Shown one piece after another: positions 7,559-14,389 of a stretch of DNA of 22,813 nt; positions within the stretch are counted from its first letter, which is position 1; each line of letters starts with the position of its first letter. A program made the translations under genes and the position numbers. Below the pieces are notes generated by a model. That model saw only the letters and a program-made list of their open reading frames with translations, had not been told where the DNA came from and made no database searches. The DNA is from a virus: the IMG/VR virus record IMGVR_UViG_3300027833_000232, positions 1 to 22,813 of that record, one strand, 5' to 3'.

Positions 7559-7776
7559 CTTATAATGTACACAGAGTAATACAAGGACCATTTGAGTGTG
7601 ACAATGGTGATTGGTGGTTAACATGCAGTGTAGAAGATGTAGAAGCTAAAGAAATGTTTGAAGACGACATACCTTTTATTAGTTTTGATGCCGCATATAA
7701 GTTTCAATCCCACTTCTTAAATACTATAGATCCTATAGTTATTAATGTACCCTACGAAGGAAATGAATATGTCTAA
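7546..7776 (+). CDS. Hypothetical acidic protein
   Basis: This 76-residue protein overlaps the endonuclease gene by 13 bases and the phosphoesterase gene by 8. It is acidic and rich in tryptophan and phenylalanine (FECDNGDWWLTCSVEDVEAK). No family is recognised. It could be a small partner of either neighbour, which is inference from position only. Confidence 0.6.
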   Translation: MDKVTYNVHRVIQGPFECDNGDWWLTCSVEDVEAKEMFEDDIPFISFDAAYKFQSHFLNTIDPIVINVPYEGNEYV

Positions 7777-8533
7777 GACAGCAGTTGTATTTAGTTGCGC
7801 TCATAGTGACCCGACTACAAGTAATGAAAGATTTGATTGGCTAGGAGAATTAATATATGATGTTAACCCCAATTATATCATCGACCTCGGTGACGGTGCT
7901 GATATGCGCTCTCTCAATACTTTTGATACTCGCAGTCCTGAAGCTATTGTCAGTCAAAGCTATGAACAAGATATCGAGCATTACAATGAATCTATGGATA
8001 GGCTCAGACAAAAGCCAAGTCAAAGAAAGTACAAAAGACCCAGATGGATTGGCTTCGAAGGCAACCACGAAAACAGGATCAAGAAAGCACTTACGAGCGA
8101 CCCCAGACTTGAGGGAGACAAGTACGGGATATCCTTCGGGCATCTTCAAACAGACTACTGGTTCGACGACTACCACGAGTACAGAAACTCAGGACCATCC
8201 ATAGCTGAATATGATGGTGTGTCGTATGCTCACTTCTTTAGTGCAGGTAACTTTGGTTCAGCTATGTCTGGACTACACCACGCTAACACACTACTAGGTA
8301 ATAGGTACAAGAGTTCTACTTGTGGTCACAGTCATAAGCGTGATCTAAAGTTTAAGGATGGAGCTAAAGCTATAGGACTTGTAGCAGGTTGCTTTAAGGG
8401 TGCTGAAGAAGGTTGGGCAGGTCAGTCTAATCTTGACTGGTGGAAAGGTGTAGTAATCAAACGTGAGATAGACAATGGAATGTATGAGCCAGAGTTTGTG
8501 TCACTTAAGAGGTTAAGAGAGATGTATGGGTAA
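7769..8533 (+). CDS. Calcineurin-like metallophosphoesterase
   Basis: The product is 254 residues from the chosen ATG at 7769. That start has a GAAGGAAA ribosome binding site at 7756-7763, whereas the in-frame ATG at 7745 does not. Metal-binding blocks are visible in order: SCAHSD, DLGDGAD, GFEGNHENR and STCGHSHKRD, typical of the calcineurin-like fold with two metal ions. Phage members may hydrolyse nucleotides, DNA ends or phosphoproteins, and the substrate cannot be read from the sequence. The segment 7860-8205 uses many C-ending codons and looks richer in GC than the surroundings (see findings). Confidence 0.85.
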   Translation: MSKTAVVFSCAHSDPTTSNERFDWLGELIYDVNPNYIIDLGDGADMRSLNTFDTRSPEAIVSQSYEQDIEHYNESMDRLRQKPSQRKYKRPRWIGFEGNHENRIKKALTSDPRLEGDKYGISFGHLQTDYWFDDYHEYRNSGPSIAEYDGVSYAHFFSAGNFGSAMSGLHHANTLLGNRYKSSTCGHSHKRDLKFKDGAKAIGLVAGCFKGAEEGWAGQSNLDWWKGVVIKREIDNGMYEPEFVSLKRLREMYG

Positions 8534-9071
8534 ACGTAGTGACTTTGATAGAGTACCCAGAGACTACTACCCTACACCCATAGAAGCTGTTGAGCCTCTA
8601 ATCTCGCACTTGCCATACGCATTTGATTATGTAGAGCCTTGTGCTGGAGACGGACGCTTGATAAGTCACATAACTAAACTAACTCAAGGTACAGGAGAGT
8701 GTATATATGCTAGTGACATTGAACCAAGACGTTCTGACATATTTACTTCTGATGCTCTTAATTTGGGCTTTGGTGGTTATGGAGTAACAGACTATATGAT
8801 AACTAATCCACCTTGGGATAGAAAGATACTGCATCCTCTAATTGACCATTGGCTAGATGTGTGTCCTACTTGGTTATTGTTTGATGCAGATTGGATGCAC
8901 ACTAAACAGTCAGCTATATTTATGTCTTACTGTTCTAAGGTTGTTTCTATTGGTCGTGTTAAATGGATAGAAGGTAGTAAGAGTGTGGGCAAGGACAACT
9001 GTTGTTGGTACTTGTTTGACTTAACTAAAGAGAAAATGAAACCAACAGAATTTTATGGAAGAGTAGTATGA
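8526..9071 (+). CDS. Putative SAM-dependent DNA methyltransferase (NPPW type)
   Basis: This 181-residue protein has the SAM-binding motif EPCAGDG (residues 37-43), preceded by PTP (16-18), and the catalytic motif NPPW (94-97). This pair is typical of enzymes that methylate adenine N6 or cytosine N4 in DNA. It lacks room for a separate target-recognition domain, so it may be relaxed in specificity. No restriction partner is adjacent, so it looks like an orphan that could protect phage DNA. It overlaps the phosphoesterase gene by 8 bases and the MazG gene by 4. Methylation of another substrate remains possible. Confidence 0.72.
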   Translation: MGKRSDFDRVPRDYYPTPIEAVEPLISHLPYAFDYVEPCAGDGRLISHITKLTQGTGECIYASDIEPRRSDIFTSDALNLGFGGYGVTDYMITNPPWDRKILHPLIDHWLDVCPTWLLFDADWMHTKQSAIFMSYCSKVVSIGRVKWIEGSKSVGKDNCCWYLFDLTKEKMKPTEFYGRVV

Positions 9072-9385
9072 CAATAGGATTTAGAGAATACCAACAGAAA
9101 GCAGTTAGCTTTGCTATATACCCTGCAACACATAAAGTTCTATACCCAGCTTTAGGTTTATGTGGGGAGACGGGGGAAGTAGCCGAGAAGGTTAAGAAGC
9201 AGGTTAGAGATGGTGTGTTTAATCGACATGAGGTAGCGAAGGAATTAGGTGACGTACTGTGGTACTTATCTAACTTAGCTAACGATATAGGTTATAACTT
9301 AGATGAAATAGCTGACATGAATATAGAGAAGCTAACAAGCCGTAAGAATAGAGACAAGATAAAAGGGTCAGGAGACAACAGATGA
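9068..9385 (+). CDS. mazG: MazG-like nucleotide pyrophosphohydrolase
   Basis: This 105-residue protein has the all-alpha MazG pattern. ALGLCGETGEVAEKVKK carries the first acidic cluster and KELGDVLWYLSNLA carries the E-x2-D cluster that together bind magnesium. The family hydrolyses NTPs or dNTPs to monophosphates, and phage copies have been proposed to alter ppGpp or to recycle host nucleotides. It overlaps its neighbours by four bases each and lies two genes upstream of the ribonucleotide reductase, which supports a role in nucleotide supply. It is a single-domain, phage-sized form. Confidence 0.85.
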   Translation: MTIGFREYQQKAVSFAIYPATHKVLYPALGLCGETGEVAEKVKKQVRDGVFNRHEVAKELGDVLWYLSNLANDIGYNLDEIADMNIEKLTSRKNRDKIKGSGDNR

Positions 9386-9582
9386 GAATATTGAGAGCGT
9401 TTGGTAGATGGTGGTATAGGTTTATTAACTACATGGTTACATGGCAACTACACAGGGATGCAGTTAAACATCTGAATAAGTTAACTGACAGAGAACTAAA
9501 AGATATAAGACTTAATCGTGGTGACATTGACCGCATGATATGGTTTAAAGAAGACAAGAAAGATAGAGGGGGAAAGAAATGA
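9382..9582 (+). CDS. DUF1127-like small basic protein
   Basis: This 66-residue, strongly basic protein contains HLNKLTDRELKDIRLNRGDI (about residues 30-49). It fits the DUF1127 pattern of L-x-x-L-(S/T)-D-R-E-L-x-D-I-x-L-x-R-x-D-I. DUF1127 proteins are short and are especially numerous in Alphaproteobacteria. Some have been tied to RNA turnover and small-RNA maturation, or to growth and stress physiology. The N-terminal 25 residues (FGRWWYRFINYMVTWQLHR) are aromatic and could form an amphipathic helix. The gene overlaps MazG and the reductase by four bases each, so it is translated with them. The family call is by eye. Confidence 0.68.
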   Translation: MRILRAFGRWWYRFINYMVTWQLHRDAVKHLNKLTDRELKDIRLNRGDIDRMIWFKEDKKDRGGKK

Positions 9583-11489
9583 GTGACAACTACTTACCAA
9601 CAGATTATCAATCCTTTATACACAAGTCACGTTATGCTCGTTGGTTAGAAGCAGAAGGTAGGAGAGAGTCTTGGGGAGAGACAGTAACTAGGTATATGGA
9701 CAACTTAGTTAAACCAGCTCTAGGAGACCACCCTAAGCAGATAGCAGAGATAGAGTTAGCTATTCTAAACCTAGAAGTAATGCCTTCTATGAGAGCTTTG
9801 ATGACAGCAGGTCCAGCTATGGCTCGTGACAATACGGCAGGTTATAATTGTTCTTACTTAGCTGTAGATGACATTAAAGCATTTGACGAAGCTATGTTTA
9901 TTTTGTTGTGTGGTACAGGTGTAGGGTTCTCTGTTGAGAGACAGTCTATACAGAAGCTACCAGAAGTGCCTGACAGTATGTTTAACAGCGACACTACGAT
10001 CATAGTAAAAGATAGTAAAGAAGGTTGGGCTAAGTCTCTAAGACAACTCATAGCGTTGTTGTATAGTGGCGAGATACCTAAGTGGGATGTATCTAGAATT
10101 AGACCAGCAGGTGCAAAGCTAAAGACCTTTGGTGGTAGAGCATCAGGACCAGCACCTCTTATAGACTTATTCAACTTTGTTAGTAAAGTATTTACAGAAG
10201 CTAAAGGACGTAGGTTGTCCTCTCTTGAGTGTCACGACATTATGTGTAAGATTGGTGAGGTTGTCGTAGTAGGTGGTGTACGTAGGTCTGCTATGATCTC
10301 GCTATCTAATCTATCAGATGATCGCATGAGACATGCTAAGTCAGGTTCATGGTGGGACAACGATCCACAACGAGCTTTAGCTAACAACTCTGTGTCGTAT
10401 ACTGAGAAGCCTGACAGTTTATCTTTCATGCGTGAGTGGATGGCTCTAGTGGAAAGTGGGAGTGGTGAACGTGGTATCTTTAATCGTGAAGCATCTAAGA
10501 AGCAAGCGGCTAAGAATGGTAGACGTGATCCTAACTATGAGTTCGGGACGAATCCTTGCAGTGAGATAATCTTGAGGCCAGCACAATTTTGTAATTTAAC
10601 GGAGTGTGTAGTACGTGCTACAGATACAGTAGAAGACTTAGAACGCAAGGTACGTATCGCTACAATACTAGGTACTATACAATCCTCTTTTACTAAGTTT
10701 CCATACTTACGTAAGATATGGCAAAAGAATACTGAAGAAGAAAGACTACTAGGTGTGTCTATGACTGGTATTATGGACAACCCTATAATGACAATAGCAA
10801 ACAAAGGATTGGAGAATACTCTTGGACATCTCAAACAGATCGCTGTCGATACTAATGCTACTTGGGCTAAACGCCTTGATATCCCTGTCAGTACTGCTAT
10901 CAGCTGTGTTAAACCAAGCGGTACTGTCAGCCAACTGGTTAACAGTAGCAGTGGGATTCACGCTCGTCACTCAGCCTATTATATTCGCACTGTACGCGGA
11001 GACAACAAAGACCCGTTAACAAAGTTTATGATGGATCAAGGTATACCTAATGAGCCTGATGTAATGAAACCTGACCAGACTACTGTGTTTAGCTTCCCTA
11101 TGAAAGCTCCAGAGGGTGCAGTGACTACTTCTGATATGTCTGCTATACAACAGCTAGAGATGTGGTTAGCTTATCAACGTAGTTGGTGTGAGCATAAGCC
11201 TAGTGTGACTATTAATGTTAAGAAAGACGAATGGTTTGAAGTAGGAGCATTTGTGTACAAACACTTCGATGAAATGTCAGGTGTGTCGTTCTTACCATTC
11301 AATGAACATACTTATCAGCAAGCACCTTATCAAGACTGCTTACCTACTGACTATCATATACTTTTAGATCAAATGCCTAAAGCTATTGACTGGACTAAGT
11401 TGTCAGAATATGAACAAGAAGATAACACTGCTGGAAGCCAGACATTAGCATGTAGTGGTGATAGCTGTGAGATTGTAGATCTCGTTTAA
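9579..11489 (+). CDS. nrdJ: Adenosylcobalamin-dependent (class II) ribonucleotide reductase
   Basis: This 636-residue enzyme is close to the monomeric class II type that reduces ribonucleotides using vitamin B12 coenzyme. Visible catalytic parts are NCSYL (C91, first redox cysteine) and NPCSE (C327 thiyl-radical cysteine, E329). There is a glycine-rich CGTGVGFSVER near residue 111, a phosphate-binding VKPSGT motif in the last third, and a C-terminal pair C625-x4-C630 that would pass electrons from the glutaredoxin encoded next. It supplies dNTPs for replication and relies on host cobalamin. No metal-radical subunit is needed. Codons in 10819-11010 differ from the rest of the gene (see findings). 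The stop overlaps the glutaredoxin start. Confidence 0.93.
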   Translation: MSDNYLPTDYQSFIHKSRYARWLEAEGRRESWGETVTRYMDNLVKPALGDHPKQIAEIELAILNLEVMPSMRALMTAGPAMARDNTAGYNCSYLAVDDIKAFDEAMFILLCGTGVGFSVERQSIQKLPEVPDSMFNSDTTIIVKDSKEGWAKSLRQLIALLYSGEIPKWDVSRIRPAGAKLKTFGGRASGPAPLIDLFNFVSKVFTEAKGRRLSSLECHDIMCKIGEVVVVGGVRRSAMISLSNLSDDRMRHAKSGSWWDNDPQRALANNSVSYTEKPDSLSFMREWMALVESGSGERGIFNREASKKQAAKNGRRDPNYEFGTNPCSEIILRPAQFCNLTECVVRATDTVEDLERKVRIATILGTIQSSFTKFPYLRKIWQKNTEEERLLGVSMTGIMDNPIMTIANKGLENTLGHLKQIAVDTNATWAKRLDIPVSTAISCVKPSGTVSQLVNSSSGIHARHSAYYIRTVRGDNKDPLTKFMMDQGIPNEPDVMKPDQTTVFSFPMKAPEGAVTTSDMSAIQQLEMWLAYQRSWCEHKPSVTINVKKDEWFEVGAFVYKHFDEMSGVSFLPFNEHTYQQAPYQDCLPTDYHILLDQMPKAIDWTKLSEYEQEDNTAGSQTLACSGDSCEIVDLV

Positions 11490-11725
11490 TGTGGATAGTA
11501 ATAACTAGAAACCAATGTAACTTCTGTGATTCCTCGTTACAATTACTACGAGGGGTTGCAGGTAGTCAGGTAACAACATACAATGTTCAGTCTCCAAGTA
11601 GTAAATGGTTATTGACTTTAATGCGTGAGTCAGGCTATACTACAGTACCTCAAATATTTAAACCAGATGGCACTCACCTTGGGGGCTATACAGAACTAAG
11701 GGAATACTTAAGTAAAAATGGCTAA
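11489..11725 (+). CDS. Glutaredoxin-like thiol reductant
   Basis: This 78-residue thioredoxin-fold protein has the active site CNFC at residues 10-13, the cis-proline motif TVPQIF and the glycine pair GGY near the end. These are the hallmarks of glutaredoxins. Immediate coupling to the reductase gene (TAATG) strongly suggests that it re-reduces the C-terminal cysteine pair of NrdJ. In T4 a glutaredoxin plays the equivalent part. Confidence 0.9.
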   Translation: MWIVITRNQCNFCDSSLQLLRGVAGSQVTTYNVQSPSSKWLLTLMRESGYTTVPQIFKPDGTHLGGYTELREYLSKNG

Positions 11726-11987
11726 GTGGAATTTAGATCAGAAACAACAACAAGAGATGGGCTTCGACCCAGTTAATAAACCTGCTCACTACAACCAAGA
11801 AGGTATAGAATGTATTGACTATATTAGACAAGTGTTAGGTCTTGATGGTTTTATAGCATACTGTCATGGTAACATGATTAAGTATCAACATAGGTATAGA
11901 TATAAAGCTAATCCTGTAGAAGACATGAAGAAAGCAGAATGGTATCTTAAGCGTATGAATGAAGCATTAGCGGAGAAACATAAATGA
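11718..11987 (+). CDS. DUF3310 family protein
   Basis: This 89-residue protein matches the DUF3310 pattern common in phages. It has a DPVNKPAHYNQEGIECID opening, then FIAYCHGNMIKYQHRYRYK, then EDMKKAEWYLKRM. The function is not firmly established. The family is often found near nucleotide-metabolism genes, and that is the context here. It overlaps the glutaredoxin gene by 8 bases and the next small gene by 4. Confidence 0.82.
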   Translation: MAKWNLDQKQQQEMGFDPVNKPAHYNQEGIECIDYIRQVLGLDGFIAYCHGNMIKYQHRYRYKANPVEDMKKAEWYLKRMNEALAEKHK

Positions 11988-12124
11988 CAATAAACGAAGG
12001 AATACTGCTAGGCAATCTAGCTCTATCTACTTACTTAGTGTGGATCATAGCTAGGTTAAATCAAGATATAAAAACTCTATTCGAAGGTCTAGCAATAACT
12101 ATGGATGCAGTAGGTGTTAAATAG
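11984..12124 (+). CDS. Tiny single-pass membrane protein, last gene of the left arm
   Basis: A 46-residue frame begins in an ATGA overlap with the DUF3310 gene. It has a short N-terminus, a hydrophobic segment (GILLGNLALSTYLVWIIA, about residues 6-23) and a polar tail. It is the last plus-strand gene before the terminator. The overlap and the clean membrane-protein pattern support it, but it is short. Function is unknown. Confidence 0.5.
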   Translation: MTINEGILLGNLALSTYLVWIIARLNQDIKTLFEGLAITMDAVGVK

Positions 12125-12146
12125 ACCCCTACAGTGGAAATTAAGC

Positions 12147-12216
12147 GTGGTGTGACAGGTATTGGAGCTTTAGATAGGCTAACCTACCCGCGAGGGAATT
12201 AATAGGCTCACACCAC
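12147..12216 (+). other. Foldable intergenic element, possible structured RNA
   Basis: In the 153-base gap between the two arms, 12147-12155 (GTGGTGTGA) pairs perfectly with 12208-12216 (TCACACCAC). Inside lie two back-to-back hairpins: TAGG/CCTA (12175-12178 with 12183-12186) and CCC/GGG (12187-12189 with 12194-12196) closed by a GCGA tetraloop. A near-direct repeat, ATAGGCTNAC, occurs at 12174 and 12202. It could be a small RNA, a 3'-end stabiliser of early mRNA or a protein-binding site. It does not fit a tRNA. Confidence 0.4.
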
Positions 12217-12230
12217 AAGTATAGAATCAA

Positions 12231-12270
12231 AAAAGCCGTAGGCGTCCTTGAGTGGATACCTACGGCTTTT
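12231..12270. terminator. Bidirectional intrinsic terminator between converging arms
   Basis: A 12-bp perfect stem (AAAAGCCGTAGG, 12231-12242, with CCTACGGCTTTT, 12259-12270) encloses a 16-base loop. Read on the plus strand it is followed by TTTTCTTTT. Read on the minus strand it is followed by a run of six T. It therefore can stop both the left-arm transcript and the late transcript ending with the endolysin, whose stop codon is eight bases away. Confidence 0.9.
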
Positions 12271-12277
12271 CTTTTGT

Positions 12278-12793
12278 TTACTCTTCTACCATTTCCATAG
12301 CTTGATGAAGTGTCTCAGTGTTTCTTCTACTCCACCCTCTACCAAAATGTTTGTAGTCATCTAAGCTCTCATAAAAAGATTTACGTACAGTGTACACATA
12401 ATCAATTATAAACTTGGGATCTTTCTCCATTATAAGACCTAACGTCTGTGGTCCTATAGCTCCATCAGGTGTCGCTCCTACTGCACGTTGTACAGCTTTA
12501 GCAGGTCTACCACTTCCCGAATTCACAGCCCAGTCGAAACAGCTCCAGTCTAAGCCCGATGGAAGTGAATCTCCTTTAACTCGATTCCAGTAGTTCTTCT
12601 TATATATAGGAGCTACATCATCTGGAGTTAAGTCTCTCATCTCTTGTTCAGTAGACTCTCTGCCAATCCATTTGTCGTACACTCTCTTAGTGACTCCCAA
12701 ATTAGTCATACCACCTTTATCGTGGACGTTATTTACGTAACCCCCTTCGTGTTCAAGTAACATATGTAGGCATTTATCAAAGTTGTTCTTCAT
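12278..12793 (-). CDS. GH108-type endolysin (lysozyme-like)
   Basis: This 171-residue muramidase-like endolysin has the N-terminal catalytic motif EHEGGY (E16 as likely catalytic glutamate), followed by HDKGGMTNLGVT. The middle contains WNRVKGDSLPSGLDWSCFDWAVNSG, and the C-terminal half contains a putative peptidoglycan-binding repeat (AVGATPDGAIGPQT). The family cleaves the glycan strand at the end of infection. There is no signal peptide, so release needs the holin encoded directly upstream. It is the last gene of the late operon. Confidence 0.9.
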   Translation of the reverse strand: MKNNFDKCLHMLLEHEGGYVNNVHDKGGMTNLGVTKRVYDKWIGRESTEQEMRDLTPDDVAPIYKKNYWNRVKGDSLPSGLDWSCFDWAVNSGSGRPAKAVQRAVGATPDGAIGPQTLGLIMEKDPKFIIDYVYTVRKSFYESLDDYKHFGRGWSRRNTETLHQAMEMVEE

Positions 12794-12795
12794 AC

Positions 12796-13155
12796 TTATT
12801 TCTTTCCACCAAAGTATTTACTTACACCACGCATACCGATACTAGCACTTACAATACCACCGAGGGAATACTGATACCAGTCAGGCATAATCTCTAGTGC
12901 AGTAAAACCTGCTTGTACTATCTGATTACCCCAGTCTCCACAAAACGCTAGAATTAACGGAATCGAAAAGAGTAGAGTTATCCACTCATCTTTCCAGCTA
13001 TTCTCTGTAGCCTTCATAGCGGCTATGTCCCAGTCTATTTCACCTGTAGCTATCTTCATCTTAGTTTCAGCTTCTGCTTTCTTTACAGCAGTCTTACCTT
13101 CGATCATAGTACCAGCTAAATTAGCTACTTGACCTATCAAGTTTAGTCCTAACAT
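12796..13155 (-). CDS. Holin, 3TM type
   Basis: This 119-residue membrane protein resembles the three-TM holin family first described in gene transfer agents. An N-terminal helix (LIGQVANLAGTMIEG) leads to a charged linker with EIDWDIAAMKATENSWKDEW, then TM segments around LLFSIPLILAFCG and YSLGGIVSASIG. The SWKDEW-x-TLLF-x-IP pattern is the main family sign. It forms lesions in the inner membrane that let the endolysin out. It overlaps the EF-hand protein gene by ATGA and ends two bases before the endolysin ATG. Confidence 0.82.
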   Translation of the reverse strand: MLGLNLIGQVANLAGTMIEGKTAVKKAEAETKMKIATGEIDWDIAAMKATENSWKDEWITLLFSIPLILAFCGDWGNQIVQAGFTALEIMPDWYQYSLGGIVSASIGMRGVSKYFGGKK

Positions 13156-13472
13156 CAGTAGTCATCCTTCTTCTTAATATTAGTAAAACCAAAGAAAGCT
13201 GTAACGATACCAACAACTGCTATACAGTATGTAGGAGCAATAGCAGTTAAGTTATCTGCCGCAACTTCTTGTCCTAGTAAGTTACATATAATAATCATAA
13301 CAGGATAAAGTAGCAACCCTGCTAAAGAGAACCAGACCATCTTACGCTGTTGATCTCTCTTAGAGTTCTCATCTTCTATCTGCATCCTTTTGTCGTCTAG
13401 CAGTAAAGCATCCCATTCAGATTTATCTACTGAACCGTTTCCATCCTTATCTGCTTTTTCAAACTCACTCAT
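13155..13472 (-). CDS. EF-hand protein with two membrane segments
   Basis: This 105-residue protein opens with a canonical EF-hand loop, DKDGNGSVDKSE (residues 8-19). Ligands sit at positions 1, 3, 5, 9 and 12, with glycine at 6 and a hydrophobic residue at 8. A charged linker follows, then two TM helices (about 45-67 and 75-96) and a KKKDD tail. Charge distribution places both ends in the cytoplasm. It precedes the holin gene with an ATGA overlap and has a good AGGAG ribosome binding site overlapping the upstream stop. It may be a second holin, an antiholin or a calcium-responsive regulator of lysis. Only one EF-hand is present, whereas most function in pairs. Confidence 0.75.
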   Translation of the reverse strand: MSEFEKADKDGNGSVDKSEWDALLLDDKRMQIEDENSKRDQQRKMVWFSLAGLLLYPVMIIICNLLGQEVAADNLTAIAPTYCIAVVGIVTAFFGFTNIKKKDDY

Positions 13473-13481
13473 TCTAATCTC

Positions 13482-13991
13482 CTAGTCAGCAAGAGGGTTA
13501 TCTAAAGCCCTCTGTAGTTTATCCATAAGTTTATCTTCGAGTTCTTTCATAGAGCCACTCTGTGATACTCTGACACGTTCCCTTTGGTTCTCAAACCTAA
13601 CTTCTGCATCATCTATCATCTTTCGTACTTTGTCTTCTGACTCACGTACCATGTCTTCTACTCTATCAGTTTGTTTTTCTATGCCAAGAATGTCAGCTCT
13701 TAGTCCGTTCTTAATATCACGACTATACTCTACACTCTCTTCTACCTTCTCAGATATACCTGTCACCTTAGCATCCATTACATCCATCTGTAGTTGGTAT
13801 TCCTCTAAGTCAAGTCCAGCGACTGATTCTATCTTTTGGTACAACACAAAGCCACCATACAGACCACCTACAATAGTAGATAGGAAAGCAAAGATAGCCA
13901 TGATAGAACCAAACGATAATTTCATACCGCCTGTCTTAAACTCACGATCTGCTAAACCATCAATGTTATCTGCTATTTTGGTAGTATCCAT
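13482..13991 (-). CDS. Membrane-anchored coiled-coil protein
   Basis: This 169-residue protein has a cytoplasmic N-terminus of about 26 residues, one TM helix (SIMAIFAFLSTIVGGLYGGFVL) and a long charged heptad-like region from about residue 55 to the end. That region would project into the periplasm as a coiled coil. In layout it resembles an inner-membrane spanin or an XhlA-type protein. No outer-membrane lipoprotein partner is evident. It starts in a TAATG overlap with the exported protein upstream. Confidence 0.65.
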   Translation of the reverse strand: MDTTKIADNIDGLADREFKTGGMKLSFGSIMAIFAFLSTIVGGLYGGFVLYQKIESVAGLDLEEYQLQMDVMDAKVTGISEKVEESVEYSRDIKNGLRADILGIEKQTDRVEDMVRESEDKVRKMIDDAEVRFENQRERVRVSQSGSMKELEDKLMDKLQRALDNPLAD

Positions 13992-14389
13992 TAGTTCTCA
14001 AACTCCATCTCACCACCAGAACTTTGTAGGTTCTTTAGTTGTTCTAGTTCATCTCGTAGCTTCTGTATCTCTAACCTACGTTGAGTTAACTCTATTTGGT
14101 ATAGGTCGTCACAGTTAATACGAGCCTTTGGTTTATCTAAAGGTATAACAATCCTAGCATACACGCCAATATCTTTACCCCTACTATTTGTATCTAAACC
14201 TGACAGTACACCTGTTACACCGTACTCAAGGTTTACACCCCCACCAACAGCATTACTACACCTCATGTTACCAGTGGAAAATGAGTCCGACTGATAGTTC
14301 ATAGGTGGGTTAGGTAATGCTAATGAAAGGGAACTACTATCTGCTACAGCAGAACTAGCTACAAAACAAAGGGTAAATAATAATCTCAT
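13991..14389 (-). CDS. Exported protein with C-terminal coiled coil
   Basis: This 132-residue protein has a clear signal peptide, with a predicted cut after VASSAVA (about residue 16). The mature part contains RCSNAVGGGVNLEYGV and IGVYARIVIPLD, which look like beta strands of a membrane-facing or barrel-like domain. It ends in a heptad-rich helix (YQIELTQRRLEIQKLRDELE). Two cysteines remain in the mature chain. I know of no assigned function. It is the last of five consecutive genes for exported proteins. Confidence 0.68.
   Translation of the reverse strand: MRLLFTLCFVASSAVADSSSLSLALPNPPMNYQSDSFSTGNMRCSNAVGGGVNLEYGVTGVLSGLDTNSRGKDIGVYARIVIPLDKPKARINCDDLYQIELTQRRLEIQKLRDELEQLKNLQSSGGEMEFEN

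Noticed and set aside
7745-7768. Upstream ATG as start of the phosphoesterase
   Set aside because: It lacks a ribosome binding site, whereas the ATG at 7769 has GAAGGAAA at good spacing and begins the family-like strand.
12147-12216. tRNA or tRNA-like gene, because the 70-nt span is closed by a stem and is followed by an ACCAC sequence
   Set aside because: There is no five-base anticodon stem with a seven-base loop and no T-loop consensus, and the two inner hairpins have four-base loops. The CCA lies inside the closing stem.
13630-14118. A 162-codon plus-strand open frame across the coiled-coil and exported protein genes
   Set aside because: It is antisense to two well-supported late genes, has a serine-rich shadow-like composition and has no neighbours on its strand.
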